DNA from: Amia ocellicauda
Taxonomy: Eukaryota > Chordata > Actinopteri > Amiiformes > Amiidae
Assembly: GCF_036373705.1 (NCBI RefSeq)
Contig: NC_089854.1
Coordinates: 26,462,725 to 26,526,724 of the forward strand
DNA: 64,000 nucleotides
Direction of reading: 5' to 3'
Shown here: positions 25,633-38,748 of the stretch, one piece after another
How the letters are laid out: each line of letters starts with the position of its first letter
Numbering within the stretch: the first letter of the stretch is position 1
Made by a program: the position numbers and the translations under genes
The notes under the pieces: generated by a model
Database searches by the model: none
Seen by the model: only the letters and a program-made list of their open reading frames with translations
Told to the model about the DNA's origin: nothing

Positions 25633-26427
25633 TGTGTCTCCCAGATCCCCATTCAGTGGGTGTGACCAACCAGTGAGAGCTGTGTCATTGCAGGAGCAGG
25701 CCTGAGGGTCTGGAACCCGCTAGGCTGCTGAAGACCAGGAAATGGCTGGATTTAGCTGGTTGGAAAATTCAGTAATTTAGTTCAGTTAGTTGCTTACAAC
25801 CCTGCTGCTTGTGTTTAACATTTGATGGCTACTGTGTCAGTGATCTCTTGCCTAAACCGTGACCAAGCATACAATCAGAATAGCTCAGAAAAGCAAGTAT
25901 TGCATTTGACATTTCTGATTGGATTTTCCCTTTTGATGCCAACAAGAAAAGACAGTGGTGGTGTATTAATACCAGACATTTGAGCTTCCGAATGCATTAA
26001 TCTGTTAACAATTATTGTGTTGTTATTATAATTGTTTGTCGTATACCTCCGTGCTGAAAAGCTTTGCAAGTGATCTTACACTCCCAGTCACGAGAGGCGC
26101 AGATGTCCCAAAGGTTCCTGGACTCGCAAGATGAATTTCCTAGTTCCTGACAGGCAAGCAAGATGTAAATGTTTATTTTAAGGAAGCCTGTGAAGGAGAT
26201 GGAAATTACAACTAACTTCGAGATGGAAACTCAATTGTTTAGATCACTGTGTGGGAACAGTGAGACACTGCTTGGTGTTCAGTGATTAATACACTCCTCA
26301 CCCTGAGCTGTAATTGGGAGGATGTTTATATAGGAACAAAATAATGGAAACAAACAAGGATTGAGGATAGGCAAGGCTAAAGGTTCTGACTTCATCAGTT
26401 TTTAAAGGGAATAGTTGGACAAACATA
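25633..26427. other. Spacer between AMZ2 and SLC16A6 ends
   Basis: No gene or recognisable transposon. Given the poly(A) signal at 26428 it probably belongs to the AMZ2 3'UTR. Confidence 0.4.
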
Positions 26428-26433
26428 AATAAA
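26428..26433 (+). terminator. Candidate AMZ2 poly(A) signal
   Basis: AATAAA followed by a GT-rich element (AATGTATGTATGTGTGCATT) 10-30 nt downstream. It is the first clear plus-strand signal after the AMZ2 stop that I could find. Confidence 0.5.
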
Positions 26434-26521
26434 CATGCACAATGTATGTATGTGTGCATTGCATTTTGTTACTGCACCGACATTTGTAAACAAAAGTACA
26501 CTTTTACAAATAGCAGCTTCA

Positions 26522-26541
26522 TTTATTTTCTCAATTTTATT
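26522..26541 (-). terminator. Candidate SLC16A6 poly(A) signals
   Basis: Two minus-strand AATAAA motifs (26536-26541 and 26522-26527), followed on that strand by a T/G-rich stretch. They lie 2.4 kb beyond the SLC16A6 stop and about 100 bp from the AMZ2 signal, giving tail-to-tail gene ends. Confidence 0.5.
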
Positions 26542-28937
26542 GAAAAATATCATGTTCAGTAGTTAACATTTCCCAGATGTAGGAAGAGAGTTTTTACAGT
26601 TCTGATAATTAAAAAAAATAAGTATAATAAAAATGATAATGACAATGTGCCCATGTTCCAACTAGTTGTTCCTTCGATTTTAAAAAGTTTACAAAATCTA
26701 CCCTTGGCAACTACTATACATACACGTAACTTGAAGACTCGGAGAAGCCACAGTTAAGTACTTAAACCAATACAACACAGTGTGAGTTTGTGTTTGTGTG
26801 TGGAGAAAAGGCAACGCAGTACTGCCACTAAATACAATGTAAAGTTGTTCAGACATATTGCTTTTTGTAAAAAAAAACAACCCAAAAAAACACTATAAAT
26901 AGAAAAAAATAAATAGAAAACACAATGTTAGGGTTATATAAGGGCAGCAGGGTGCTTTCTCCTTGGGTCTCTGAGGTCACTTGTGGCCTGTGGGACACAC
27001 CTTTTTTGGTGTTTGGTAAAGAAAATACGTCTGATAGTCTCTTGCTTCAAATAGATAAAAGTAGTTGCAGCACTTAATACAAGAAGTTAAGAGCTCTGTT
27101 TAAACACACACTATCCCATGGATAACTATGAGCATAAATAATGAGACTTGGAGAATCATCTATATTCTGGGTGTCGGCAGCAGAATCAGGTTGAAGAACA
27201 TGTTTTTCTGTAAGATCACTTAAATATGTAAAATGAATGTATAAATATGCTATAATACTGTTCGAGGATATTGCTTCTCTGATTGTGTCCAGTGTAGTGT
27301 ATCTTATTTCCTTTGAAGAAGGAAATTGACAATCTGTGAAACGGAAAAACACATTAGGCTGTAAAAGGGTTGCACTTATGTCGCATAAACAGTATTCAAG
27401 AAAGAGCTGCATATTTGGAATAAGATGGTGAAAAACTTGTGATTAAGATGATTACTTTTCATCAGATCATATTTAGAAGAATATAAGAATTTCATAGGAG
27501 TAAGACAGACAAATTAAACTGAGTACCCTGTGTAAGAGAATCAAGAAAAAAAATCACACAAACAATGGAAAGGAAAAAAGTAAATGGCTGGTCAGTTTGT
27601 CTGTATAGAAGACTTCCACTACTCCTAGTCTTCCCTTAAGTACAGTATCTTGGATATTCGAGCGATATCAGAACCTCTCACCCATAGGCTAAAGAGACGA
27701 CTGCAACGCACCAGTCTGGCAGAAGGATGAAAACTCATATTAAAAGGTACAAAAAACATTCAGTGGGTATCACTGTGCGGTCAGGACATTATTGTGCCAC
27801 GGATCGGCATCATGCCAGTCCCAAGACATTCGAGGGAGACTACAGCACTGGACTGTGCAAACGTCAGGTGTGAACTGATCACAGAATAACAAAGATTAGG
27901 CAGATTCTAAGCAAGGAGCCAAAACGCATGCGATTTACAAGTTTGGAAGAGGATTAGAAACTAAAAGTAAGGTGTGGACAACTTTCTGTCTTGCACCCAA
28001 TGTGGTTTTCTGTGAGAACGCCCACAGTTGGATGTGTATTAAAGTGCTGATCTGGTCCAAACATTTTCACTAAACCTGTACTCCAAATCTCCTTGAAAAA
28101 GTATAGACAGTCAGGTCTTGTTCTCAAGTTTGCTTGGTTCTCAGTGGATCTCTACCTGGCCAAAATAACTGACATTTTACTGATAATGTGATAAAGTCGG
28201 TGCTGGCATCTGTCTAAGGTATATAAACTGACACATTTCACTGATCCTTTGTATGTCTGGTGAGTGAAAATCGCCATGTTGTAAGCCTGGAATTTCTTGT
28301 GTTGCTGATGACCTTGCTTTAAATTACCTTCAAACTTCAAGAGTCAAGATTTCTTGTTGTATATTATAAGGCCTTTTTACATTATGTCTGCAAGGGTCTG
28401 GAGAGAACACTCTGGACAATTGTGCTCTATTCTTCAAAAGCATCATTCCAGTCCAGTGAGACCAGGCCAGATTCATTACTAACCCAGCCTCCATTCATCT
28501 CCTTGGTTTTCTGTCACCCCTTTGCAAACATCAGGAAACAGAAGGTAATACTTTAAAGGTCAGGTGAAAGATCTTCCATATCTCCTTTTGGTCACGGTGT
28601 GTAAAACCCACGGGCTTATTCAAAATGTAGAGAATCATTTTACACATTAAGACTAGGTACCAAGTGACGCATCAGAAAAAAACTGCATAATGACTTCTTC
28701 ATAATATTTACGCTTCCCGAGTATCAATAAGTGACCTTTTGAACCTGCTTGTTTTTAAGTGTCAGCTCGCAAAAAACAGTAATCACTGCATAGGTGACAT
28801 GCAGAGCATTGTTTCAAGTTCCCCCATAGAAGTGCATGTTAAATATATTTAATTTTTTTCAGGTAATGATTTTTTTCTTTTCTTCTTGGCTACAAGTCTT
28901 TAGGCATTTGTACGTCCCTTCTTTAAAAATTGCTCTT
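26542..28937 (-). other. slc16a6: SLC16A6 3' untranslated region (probable)
   Basis: This 2.4 kb of non-coding sequence lies between the SLC16A6 stop codon and its candidate poly(A) signals. No transposon or other gene was recognised in it. Confidence 0.55.
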
Positions 28938-31900
28938 TCAGACCATGCCGTTTTCTGGACGGCTCTTGGAAGGGCGGTCTTCCAAGGCCAGGTCGACCTC
29001 CAGAAAGTCCTCAGGCACCGAGACCTGAGAGCCTTGAGAAGAGCTGTCACCGCTGGAGATCTCAGGCTCCTCCTGCCACGGTCTCTGCTTCCTCCTTGCC
29101 TTGCACAGGCCGGTCTTTGCTGGACGCACAAATGCCAGAAACAGTCCCCCTAAGCCCATCCCCACTGCACACGAGTAAAAAGCAGACCCGTAATTCTGAG
29201 TAATGTCCACCAAGAACCCTGGAAAAAAATGACAGAGAAAAACATCAGTTGGATATAGAAACTCCAGAGCACTTATTAGCAGGCTATACATTAATCTGTT
29301 TTCTTTAGTTTTTTTTGCATCATGGAACTCTTGATTTGCCAGTTCTCTGACACAGGAGTGGACTGTGATTATAAGAAATTACTTTCAAGGAGCAGATTTG
29401 TATTTCTCCTCTGAGGGGCGGGGGGGGACGATGCAATGCAGGATGATAAGGTTCTTAATTAGTGCTCTACACTTGGAGGACATGCTATGAAACGGTAAAG
29501 AGTAGTGCAGGAAAACAAGACCTCCTACCTCCCAGGGGAGGACCAGCCAGCCCCGCGAAGCTCTGGATGAAGACATACACCCCTACAGCAGAGGGCATGC
29601 GGTCAATGCCCACAACATCGTCCTCTGCCAGCATGGGAATGTGGGTGGAAGCCACGGTGCCCAGGAGATACCCGTAGAACACACAGCAGACCATCAGGCC
29701 CCAGAATTCAGTCACGAAGGTGAAGGTGAGCAGCACGAAGCACAGCAGCAGCACACAAATCAGCAGGATGTAGATCTTGCGTATGGGTTTCTTGTTGAGG
29801 ATCCAGCCGATGGAGATCCGTCCGAAGATCTCAGCCACGGCCATGGCGGACAGCATGTAGGCAGAGCGCTCCCGATCCACGCCCCGGCTCACGCTCAGTT
29901 CGATGACATACAGTTGTGGGGCGAAGAAACCCAGCGTGGCGAAGAGCCCGAACATGGAGTAGCAAATGAAGCTACAGTCCCTCAGCACTGAGAAGTCAAG
30001 GAGTTTGCCCCAGGGGGGGGGCTCTGTCACCTTGGTCTCCGCCTGTTTGGGAGAAGTCTCGGGCAGCATCCCCTTCTCCTCCTCCTCCAGGTTGCTCGTC
30101 TCCAGCTCCTCCTGCTGAGCCTTCTTCTGGCCCTGTGCCAGGTCAGTCCGTGAGGTAGTTAAAGACTGGACGCCCGAGTCCACAGAGCCGATGGAGGATC
30201 GTGTGTGCTCGTTCTCCAGCATGTATTTCGACTCCATTTGCTCCACTGTGGGGTTCTTCGTCTCCTCCTCCTCCACAGGCCGGGGCTTGATGACGATTGG
30301 TCGCAGCAGAGCCCCACACAGAATGATGCTGGACTGCAGGACGCCGATTACCACCAGACAGTTCTGCCAGCCGATCCGCTCCTTCAGGGCACTGAAGGCT
30401 GAAGTGACAGGGAAGGAGTCTTACAAGGCGAAGGAAATCACCAGGCCAAGGAACCTGTCCCTTAAAGGGGTATACTAAAAACCCACATTATTGTTCTTCC
30501 TGTGTCTTGTCATTTATCATACTATGTTGCCATTACCTTATACCTGTAGGTTTTCCAAATTATTTAAAGGCGTAAACCTATTTCCTATGTTCCCCACATG
30601 CTATCCTTGGCCCTTAATAATGCATAAACACCTACCTTCAGTTTGGGTGGTTTCCCATTCACCTTGTGTTCCCCATAAATGAACTAGGCAGGTATTTCTG
30701 TACTGTTTCTACTCTAACCTCCACTATCCTCACAATCTTCTGTAGCTTTATTGGTGTGGAGGCATACATGACATACTCAAAGTCAAGAGTTTCTGCCCCA
30801 GTGGAATTCTGTGGAGGATCTTGGATCACATTGCTAGGCGTACATAGATCAGGTAATAGGTCCTGTCTTTTCATTAGATTTTCTGCCTGTTTTTGTGGAG
30901 TTTGGTTTATTTCACCTGTAGCCTCCTTTCAACAGTGTTGCAATGTGGACCAGTAGGGTAAGAACCTTTTTTTTTTTTTTTACTCATTCATTTACAGGTA
31001 ATCCTTTATTATCTGCAGTTTCATAATCATCTGTGTTTGATTGCACCTTGGGATATTCTAGCTCTTATAAAGTCCTCTGATTGTTCCCATAATAGTAACT
31101 TACCTTAACAAAGGGGGGGGTGTTTATGGGTATGTGTATGTTGGCCCTTGATACTGTAGCTGAGCGTGACAGAGCAGATGCAATGCATGTTTGTGCAAAG
31201 AGAGAAAGTAATGGGACAGATTAAAATAAAATAAAAAATACCACTATATCCTGGGTTCAAAATGCGGCTGATGGTCTGAATGGTAGATGGCAACACAATG
31301 ATAATTAATCTGTTATGGGCAGTGGGACCTTGCGCCCCCTTCTAGGTATAGAGATGGATAGACAGGCAGTTAGGTAGGTACAGATATGTATAGTGTGGGG
31401 GAGATAAAGCACAGGCTGTACTGACAATGAGCAGGGATTGAACTCAGTGTGTTTTTCTGTGTGTACTTGTGCCTAGGAGCAGTTCTCTCACCTGGGGCGA
31501 AGGCGAATATGGAAAATGATTCTCCAGTGGAGGCGATGGCCGTAACGAGCGAGCGGCGCTTTGTGAAGTACTGGGAGAGAATGGTGACGGTGGGCAGGAA
31601 GGTGAGGCAGTATCCCAGGCCTGTAAACAGACATGAGAGAGCAAGGTGACAGCCACTGCGCCGGCAGGCAGGCAGGCAGGCAGGCACGCGGGCAGGCAGC
31701 GCATCTAGTTTATCGCTAACATTTCTCTACACGGGAACACAGGCCCACACTGTGGCTGTAGCTGCGGCCGAGGCGTTGCTCCCCCATTACAGATGAGTAA
31801 ACCCTGAAAGAGAACTGTATTTAAAGGAGACAAAAAGAAAGAAAAAACAGAAAGAGAAAGTTCTCATGTTAGGGATGAGCCATTGGAGAAGGGGGAAAAA

Positions 31901-34900
31901 AAAAATCTGATTATTGGGAAAGACTAGCAGTGCTTCTTAATGTAACTGCAAAAGCCAAAGATGGTGTTACAAAGAAGGACATTAGAGGTTACAGAAGGAT
32001 CTGGTTCCCAGGAAACCGGTTTAGTATTTTAGTTATGCATTTGGAATTTTAGAATTAGTTTTTGACAGTTCTATACATTGATGTCTTTGATTCTGGCAGC
32101 ATCAATGGTATAAACTCTGTCTGGAGTGTACCAAACCTGCTGATAATACGCCTGCAAATTGAATTTCAGAGTAAAGTTTGAGAAATTTGCTCACAGCCAT
32201 AGATTCTGAAAAAACAACCATAATCAGTCCAGAGCACTGCTAGGATTCCCATTTGAGATCATTGTTATTTTACAGCAATTGTTCTTCAACATAACTGGGG
32301 GGAAATCTATATCAGGGGTTACACCTCACATAATCACTATTGTATCATCTATGGCAGTAAAGTATATATGTAAACACCTCTTTCTCTACATAGGTTTGAT
32401 CTGAGTATACATCAATAGATAAATCTTACAACTTATCTTTGAACAATACATTTACATTTAATATAGATTAATAATCTAATATTTAATGCTGAAATCTCGT
32501 TCAGATTTCAAAACTTCCAGTTCAGTCTCCATTGGGAACCAATGAAAGGCTTGGACTTCCCAGCGGTGTTTAGAAGAACTGACAATGTACCACTTCAGTG
32601 GGGCCTAAACTATCTAAACTTAGCTTTGCTCACTTCCAACGTATATTAGATCTGTCAAAGGGATCATTCCCAGAGTTTAGGGGAAATGGATTTTCCTTTC
32701 CCATTCCCGATGTCTGATGCCTTTGAAAGAAACAAAAGTGGTTTGTTATTTAAGCAGGACTGATGGAAGGAAAAGTATTTAAAGCCATGTCAATCCATAC
32801 TTTATATTTTGAAGCACAAAATGCATTATTACTCTGCGTAATAAGAAGCCAAATTAACGGATTCACAAAACAAAAAGAAAAAACAATTTGCACCATATGT
32901 TAGAAACCTTCCATGGCATTTACAAACAATTAATAAGTTTGAGACTGAAGACTATAAATGGTGTCCACTTTTTTATAACAGTCATGGGTTCAGTTCAATT
33001 CACACTCAATAATTGTGCACATTACACTTAGCAGCACAAGTTTTGGTGAATCTATCCCAAAGGAAGGCCTATTCCTATTATGTTCAAAACATTTCAGCAC
33101 TGGGAAATGTTATAGAATGGTAAGGCAGGAGACAGCCATTGTGCCTCATTAGCATGGCTGCCCTGGAACATCTAGGCCTGCTATGAGATTCATAGAGGAT
33201 GGGTTTCATAAGAAGCCCTGAAAAGAATGGGAATCAAATAAGAATGTGTTCTGCAGGCCTACTGTACAGATCGCACAATTTTTCCCCTTTATCAACGGAG
33301 ACTGAAGTGAGCAAGTTGAGTTCCTAAAAGGATAAACACTGCCTGTGTCCTGTCCCCAGACAAAACGGACTCCTTGGCCTAAAATACCCATCTACATATG
33401 AAGTAGTTCTCTCACTAGACTAGACTGGTTTTTGTGAGGTTGTTAAAGGACTAACATGGGTCTAGTTGAACTGAGACTATCACAGGGTTGCACGTATCAG
33501 TGTAGGTACCTGAAACAATCCCCACGGTGAGGTACATCTCCACAATGGAAGTGGTGAAAGCAGCAGTAATCATGCCCAGACTGACGAGGGCTCCTCCCAG
33601 CATGACAACAGGCCGGTGTCCATAGCGGTTGCTCAGCAAAGAAGAGAGGGGTGCTGTGGGAACAAGAGAACTTCACTAAACACTTACTCTACTCTAGTCT
33701 TTTTAAGCCCCCATTTTGTGTGACCATGGTGAAGATTCAGAATATGTCTCCATGCTAAATGTTTTGTTGCATTTTCATTTTGTTTTGTTGTTTTGGCCTG
33801 AAAATCTAGTGACCTTACTTGGCAAGGACTATGTAACAGAATGGCTTTTACTCCATGCTTTCTGGCAGTTGCTGAAAAATGTGCTAACCCATGCTGTCAG
33901 AAACAATGACATCAGCTTTGTGACAATATGGCAGCAGCTCCCCTCTGCATGAGATAAGAGAAGGCGGAAAATGTCTGAACCAGAGCTTCAAGCAACACTC
34001 TGAGTTCCAGGAAGTGGAAGCTGTCCACACCCTTCTGCCCCCTTGGTTGCTATGGCTGCTGCTTCACAATGACAGTAATTTTGACAGGAAGTAATGACAA
34101 CTGTCAAGTGCTACAATCATGAAGAGACGGTAAGCTCCTAAGTCAAACGATTCAGACTGTCCAGAACGCAGTACAGACAAAAGGATCAGAGGGAGAGTAT
34201 TTATATATATAAAATAAGAAATAAAAAATGCTGATGTGGCAGTCCTGTAGTAGTACAAATAGAAGTACAGTCCTGTACAAATCTAATGAAGTTAATTTTA
34301 TATATTGTATAGATTCATATAGATGGGTAAGCAAGGTTTAAGTCTGTCTATAACAAAGCCTGCTCCACATGGGCCATCTTATAGTATTTACTGTGAAATA
34401 TTAACTGAATTCACTGTCTGCATCTTCTCTGTGCAGCATAAATAACTGTGCCTGTGACTTGTCAGACCTTCAAACAAACTCAAAACAAAGTGAAGGTTAA
34501 TCCTCTTAAGCCTTGAGTTTCATTAGAACGTCTGTCCTTTGCAAAGGATTCCCCTTACAATCAATGTTTTATTTAAACACGTTCCCAAACATAGTTAAAT
34601 ATCCACAACCATCTGTGTATATCCTGTGAACTTCTGTGCTTTGTTGAGAAATAGCATTTGGAAATTTGCATTGGACATGCTATGTTATAAAGGGCAGCTG
34701 CTGACTGAACTGTGAATATTTTCATAATATTTTTGGTATCATAAAATAGGAAAATAAAGTGGCTGGGGATGGTCTGAGCTACTGAGTGGGCATTGTCGGC
34801 AAACCTAAACGATTCCAGACTAAATTCTGGCTGTGCATCGACATCTTATGTAACAAGCAGTATTGCGTTTCATGTCAACCGAAAGAAAACAAAAAATGTG

Positions 34901-36294
34901 ACCCGGCTGATGACCTCAGTGGCTGTAACTGTGCTTTGTCACAGATAATAGAGTGTTTTGAATTCTCTGCTGTCTTGATAATAACTAGGGGAACTTTGTG
35001 CTGCTCTAGTCAGCAGTTCCCACGTATCTCAGCTGGCACTGCTCTTAGCCTGCAGAGAAAAGGATTCACCACAGTCTGGCTGGGCTGAAGGGTTTGGCCT
35101 TTCTAGATGTCAGTGACCTTTGAAAAGCATGGTTTTAGACTCGTGGAAAGCAGTGAACCTCTAGTTAATGTAGGGGACGGGAGAGGGTGCCTTTGGGGTC
35201 ACACAAAATCATGGCAGCATCATCAACGCATGGTGTACTAATACAAGTCCCTCTAAATGTGTGGTTTTGTTAATAAATCTTCGTAATCTGTCTGATGCAC
35301 TGTAAACACGCCCAGCAGCTTGGCTTACAGCACATAGTAAAAATGAAGAAAATAAACAGCTTTTGTAATAAAACCACATATTTGTCTCGTGCTTATATTC
35401 AAGTTGTCAGTTTCATTTCCTAGGATGGATCTCAGCAAATTACAAAATAAATTGATTCAACATCAAAAGGAAAGTGACCTTTTAAGAAACTGAATGTATT
35501 TTGATAATATTTTATAACTCACCGATTGGAGATTGCAAAAGGTTAAAACCATCAGCCTGGCTATGTTCAATTAAAAACATCCTGGATTGGTATTGCTACC
35601 AATAAATGGCCCCGATGTTACGTGTCTAAGCTGCGTTGGTTCGTGTGGAGCCCACAGCATTTGTAATTGAAAACTGTAAACGTCTCATGTGTGTGGAAGG
35701 TCATAAACAAAACCAGTGCACCTAGCCTATCAGGTTTGCAGTTAATAGCATGATTTCAATTTACCTATTTCTTGAAAAACCACAGATAATCCCTGAATGG
35801 TAACTTAATAAACACAACCTATCCCACTAAGGCCAAAATTAAGATGGAAAAACTGCATTACAATATTACCCCATTCAGTTCATCACAATATATAGTGAAA
35901 ATATATCATTACATTAATATGAAATTAAATGTAATATATTAACTTATTTGACACAGCTTTGCTAACATGATGTCATTTAGAAGACGCCTGTTCTTTTTCA
36001 GGGGTGTGGTTGGTGTTTTCACGTTCTGTGCTTGACAAGCCGTGACAGTGACTCACCCATGAAGGTCATGACGAAGACACAGATGGAAATGATCCAGGAC
36101 ACACTGCTGTTGGTCTCATTGAAGTGGTTCATGATGTCCTGCAGGAAGACCCCGAAGCTCTTGATCACTCCATATGTGAAGACCTCCACGAAGAAGAAGG
36201 CCACAGCCACCACCCAGCCCCAGCCCCCATCTGGGACCTCAGAGTAAACGCTGGCCCTCATACAGCCCTTCGCTGTCTTAATGCAGCCCGCCAT
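28938..36294 (-). CDS. slc16a6: SLC16A6 (monocarboxylate transporter 7), five coding exons, 553 aa
   Basis: This is a plasma-membrane major facilitator transporter of the SLC16 family. The zebrafish orthologue is reported to export beta-hydroxybutyrate from liver. Coding exons on the minus strand are 36294-36057, 33653-33510, 31620-31492, 30398-29529 and 29218-28938. Every junction is GT/AG in phase 1. The start [11 protein letters not shown] has a good Kozak context (GACATGG), and the exon begins at 36311. Residues 21-27 are PDGGWGW, the MCT signature before the first membrane segment. [19 protein letters not shown] fits the conserved block near TM4-5. The long cytoplasmic TM6-7 loop (about residues 205-301) is Glu-rich and keeps [19 protein letters not shown], close to human. 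The C-terminal half ([27 protein letters not shown]) is also strongly conserved. At 553 aa it is about 30 residues longer than human, partly in the loop. Whether it is the slc16a6a or slc16a6b type is not decided. Confidence 0.95.
31664..31698. repeat. (GGCA)n tetranucleotide repeat beside a splice acceptor
   Basis: Five or six GGCA units, then diverged copies, lie 40-80 bp upstream (on the minus strand) of the acceptor of SLC16A6 coding exon 3, close to where a branch point would sit. Confidence 0.8.
31699..33509 (-). other. SLC16A6 intron, no gene seen
   Basis: Intron between the second and third coding exons. No coding sequence, RNA gene or transposon recognised. Confidence 0.6.
33654..36056 (-). 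other. SLC16A6 intron, no gene seen
   Basis: Intron between the first and second coding exons. AT-rich with short simple repeats; no recognisable transposon or gene. Confidence 0.6.
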
Positions 36295-36736
36295 GTCTTG
36301 GTGTGATACTCCTGTGGAAACATACAAAGAGGGGAAACAATGAATGTCAGCTGTTCCCAAGACAATCTAAACACACTGCCATATGGACAGTTAAACTTAA
36401 CTTCTCTCTGTCCCATAATGTAACCCACAAAAACATCAGGCTGCTTATTTTCGAAGTCCATGATGGCTCGTTTTTGTTGTTGTTGGTAAAAGTTCCATCA
36501 CCACATCCCTAGCAAATCAGTTCAGCACCTTAGTAAAAGGATTCGCAATACATTCTTTACAGTCTTTTCTGAGCCTTCGCAGTAGTTTAGTCTATTTCAT
36601 GCACCCTTTCCTGAGAGGTTTTATCAAAGTCTGGAAAAAAGTAAGAAAATACCAAGGTCTCCAAGGTCACAGACTCAGGTATGATGGAGACCTGGTTGTC
36701 AAGAACCACACATTTCTGAATTTACAAATTAAAATG

Positions 36737-36845
36737 TGTGTGTGTGTGTGTATGCCTATTTGCTTTTTAAATTGCTTTAACTTTATAATTAACCATTCCA
36801 AATATATAATGTGTGTGTGAGTGTATATATACGGTATATAAATAT
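36737..36845. repeat. (GT)n and TA-rich simple repeats
   Basis: A short GT dinucleotide run near 36737-36751 and imperfect GT/TA alternation around 36810-36852. Confidence 0.7.
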
Positions 36846-37442
36846 ATATATAATGCACACAGAAGAAAAACACCTTTGCCAGTACCTACTGTCCCGTCCG
36901 TTTGTATGAAGGCCATTAGTGTTAAGTGCCGTGGGTGAGGTGAGGTTAGGTTATGCAGTGAAAGCGTGATTATCTAACAGTGCAGACTTCTACAGCTTTT
37001 ACACTAGTTACATTTCCCTGTCATGATGATTCCTCCCCATCCTATCAACACTAGCATGTGCCAAATTTTAGCTTGCTACAAGACTGTGCTATTGTGGCCC
37101 CCATTTGCAGGGTCTTTCCTGGCTAGTTCTATGAAACCAGCTCCCAGAAAGCAAAGGTGTATGATGATGTAACTGTGATATAACCTTGAAGAGTGGTAGA
37201 CAGCTCTGAATTGATTTTCAGTCTTGTACTTCTTTTTAGCTTGTCCTATCCTCATGAATAAATGTTGTCTGACGGTAAATCCTCTTTCATTCAAAGTATG
37301 TATTAGATGATGTGGTGTTGGACTGGGATACAAAGAGAAGTTGAAGGAATTATGTTTCATAAAGCCTACCGTTAGGAAAAAAAAAAAAGCCAGATAAGAA
37401 AAAGTTGTTCAAGCCCATATGTTTGTTTAGAATGTATTTATT

Positions 37443-37504
<62 letters not shown>
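37443..37504. repeat. Poly-A and (TA)n microsatellite, left flank of Tc1 copy 2
   Basis: About 16 A followed by about 23 TA units, ending exactly at the left end of the Tc1 copy. The TA run resumes at the right end. Confidence 0.95.
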
Positions 37505-37507
<3 letters not shown>

Positions 37508-38725
37508 TCACCTAAAGGATTATTAGGAACACCATACTAATACTGTGTTTGACCCCCTTTCGCCTTCAGAACTGCCTTAATTCTACGTGGCATTGATTCA
37601 ACAAGGTGCTGAAAGCATTCTTTAGAAATGTTGGCCCATATTGATAGGATAGCATCTTGCAGTCGATGGAGATTTGTGGGATGCACATCCAGGGCACGAA
37701 GCTCCCGTTCCACCACATCCCAAAGATGCTCTATTGGGTTGAGATCTGGTGACTGTGGGGGCCAGTTTAGTACAGTGAACTCATTGTCATGTTCAAGAAA
37801 CCAATTTGAAATGATTCGACCTTTGTGACATGGTGCATTATCCTGCTGGAATTAGCCATCAGAGGATGGGTACATGGTGGTCATAAAGGGATGGACATGG
37901 TCAGAAACAATGCTCAGGTAGGCCGTGGCATTTAAACGATGCCCAATTGGCACTAAGGGGCCTAAAGTGTGCCAAGAAAACATCCCCCACACCATTACAC
38001 CACCACCACCAGCCTGCACAGTGGTAACAAGGCATGATGGATCCATGTTCTCATTCTGTTTACGCCAAATTCTGACTCTACCATCTGAATGTCTCAACAG
38101 AAATCGAGACTCATCAGACCAGGCAACATTTTTCCAGTCTTCAACTGTCCAATTTTGGTGAGCTTGTGCAAATTGTAGCCTCTTTTTCCTATTTGTAGTG
38201 GAGATGAGTGGTACCCGGTGGGGTCTTCTGCTGTTGTAGCCCATCCGCCTCAAGGTTGTACGTGTTGTGGCTTCACAAATGCTTTGCTGCATACCTCGGT
38301 TGTAACGAGTGGTTATTTCAGTCAAAGTTGCTCTTCTATCAGCTTGAATCAGTCGGCCCATTCTCCTCTGACCTCTAGCATCAACAAGGCATTTTCTCCC
38401 ACAGGACTGCCGCATACTGGATGTTTTTCCCTTTTCACACCATTCTTTGTAAACCCTAGAAATGGTTGTGTGTGAAAATCCCAGTAACTGAGCAGATTGT
38501 GAAATACTCAGACTGGCCCGTCTGGCACCAACAACCATGCCACGCTCAAAATTGCTTAAATCACCTTTCTTTCCCATTCAGACATTCAGTTTGGAGTTCA
38601 GGAGATTGTCTTGACCAGGACCACACCCCTAAATGCATTGAAGCAACTGCCATGTGTTTGGTTGGTTAGATAATTGCATTAATGAGAAATTGGACAGGTG
38701 TTCCTAATAATCCTTTAGGTGAGTG
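37505..38725 (-). mobile_element. Tc1/mariner-type transposon, copy 2 (full length)
   Basis: The 1221-bp element has the same CACTCACCTAAAGGATTATT inverted ends as copy 1 at 21212 and sits inside a (TA)n microsatellite, so the target duplication cannot be told from the repeat. Only about a dozen differences from copy 1 were noticed, apart from the 171 bp that copy 1 lacks. Confidence 0.94.
37537..38577 (-). pseudogene. Tc1 transposase broken by one nonsense codon
   Basis: The frame begins MGKKGDLSNFERG and runs 241 codons to a TAA at 37852-37854, where copy 1 has TAC (Tyr). The frame then stays open for a further 104 codons to the normal stop, for about 346 positions in all. The first catalytic Asp (WSDESRF) is present before the stop; the second Asp and the Glu lie after it. 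Confidence 0.9.
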
Positions 38726-38748
38726 TATATATATATATATATATATAC
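38726..38748. repeat. (TA)n microsatellite, right flank of Tc1 copy 2
   Basis: Continuation of the TA run interrupted by the transposon. Confidence 0.9.

Noticed and set aside
28859..29131. Frames on the plus strand and other frames over SLC16A6 exons
   Set aside because: Shadows of the true minus-strand exons.
36295..36360. Longer N-terminus for SLC16A6 starting MGTADIHCF
   Set aside because: It crosses a good acceptor (TTTCCACAG at about 36312) and is therefore intron sequence; the ATG at 36294 has a better context and matches the family length.
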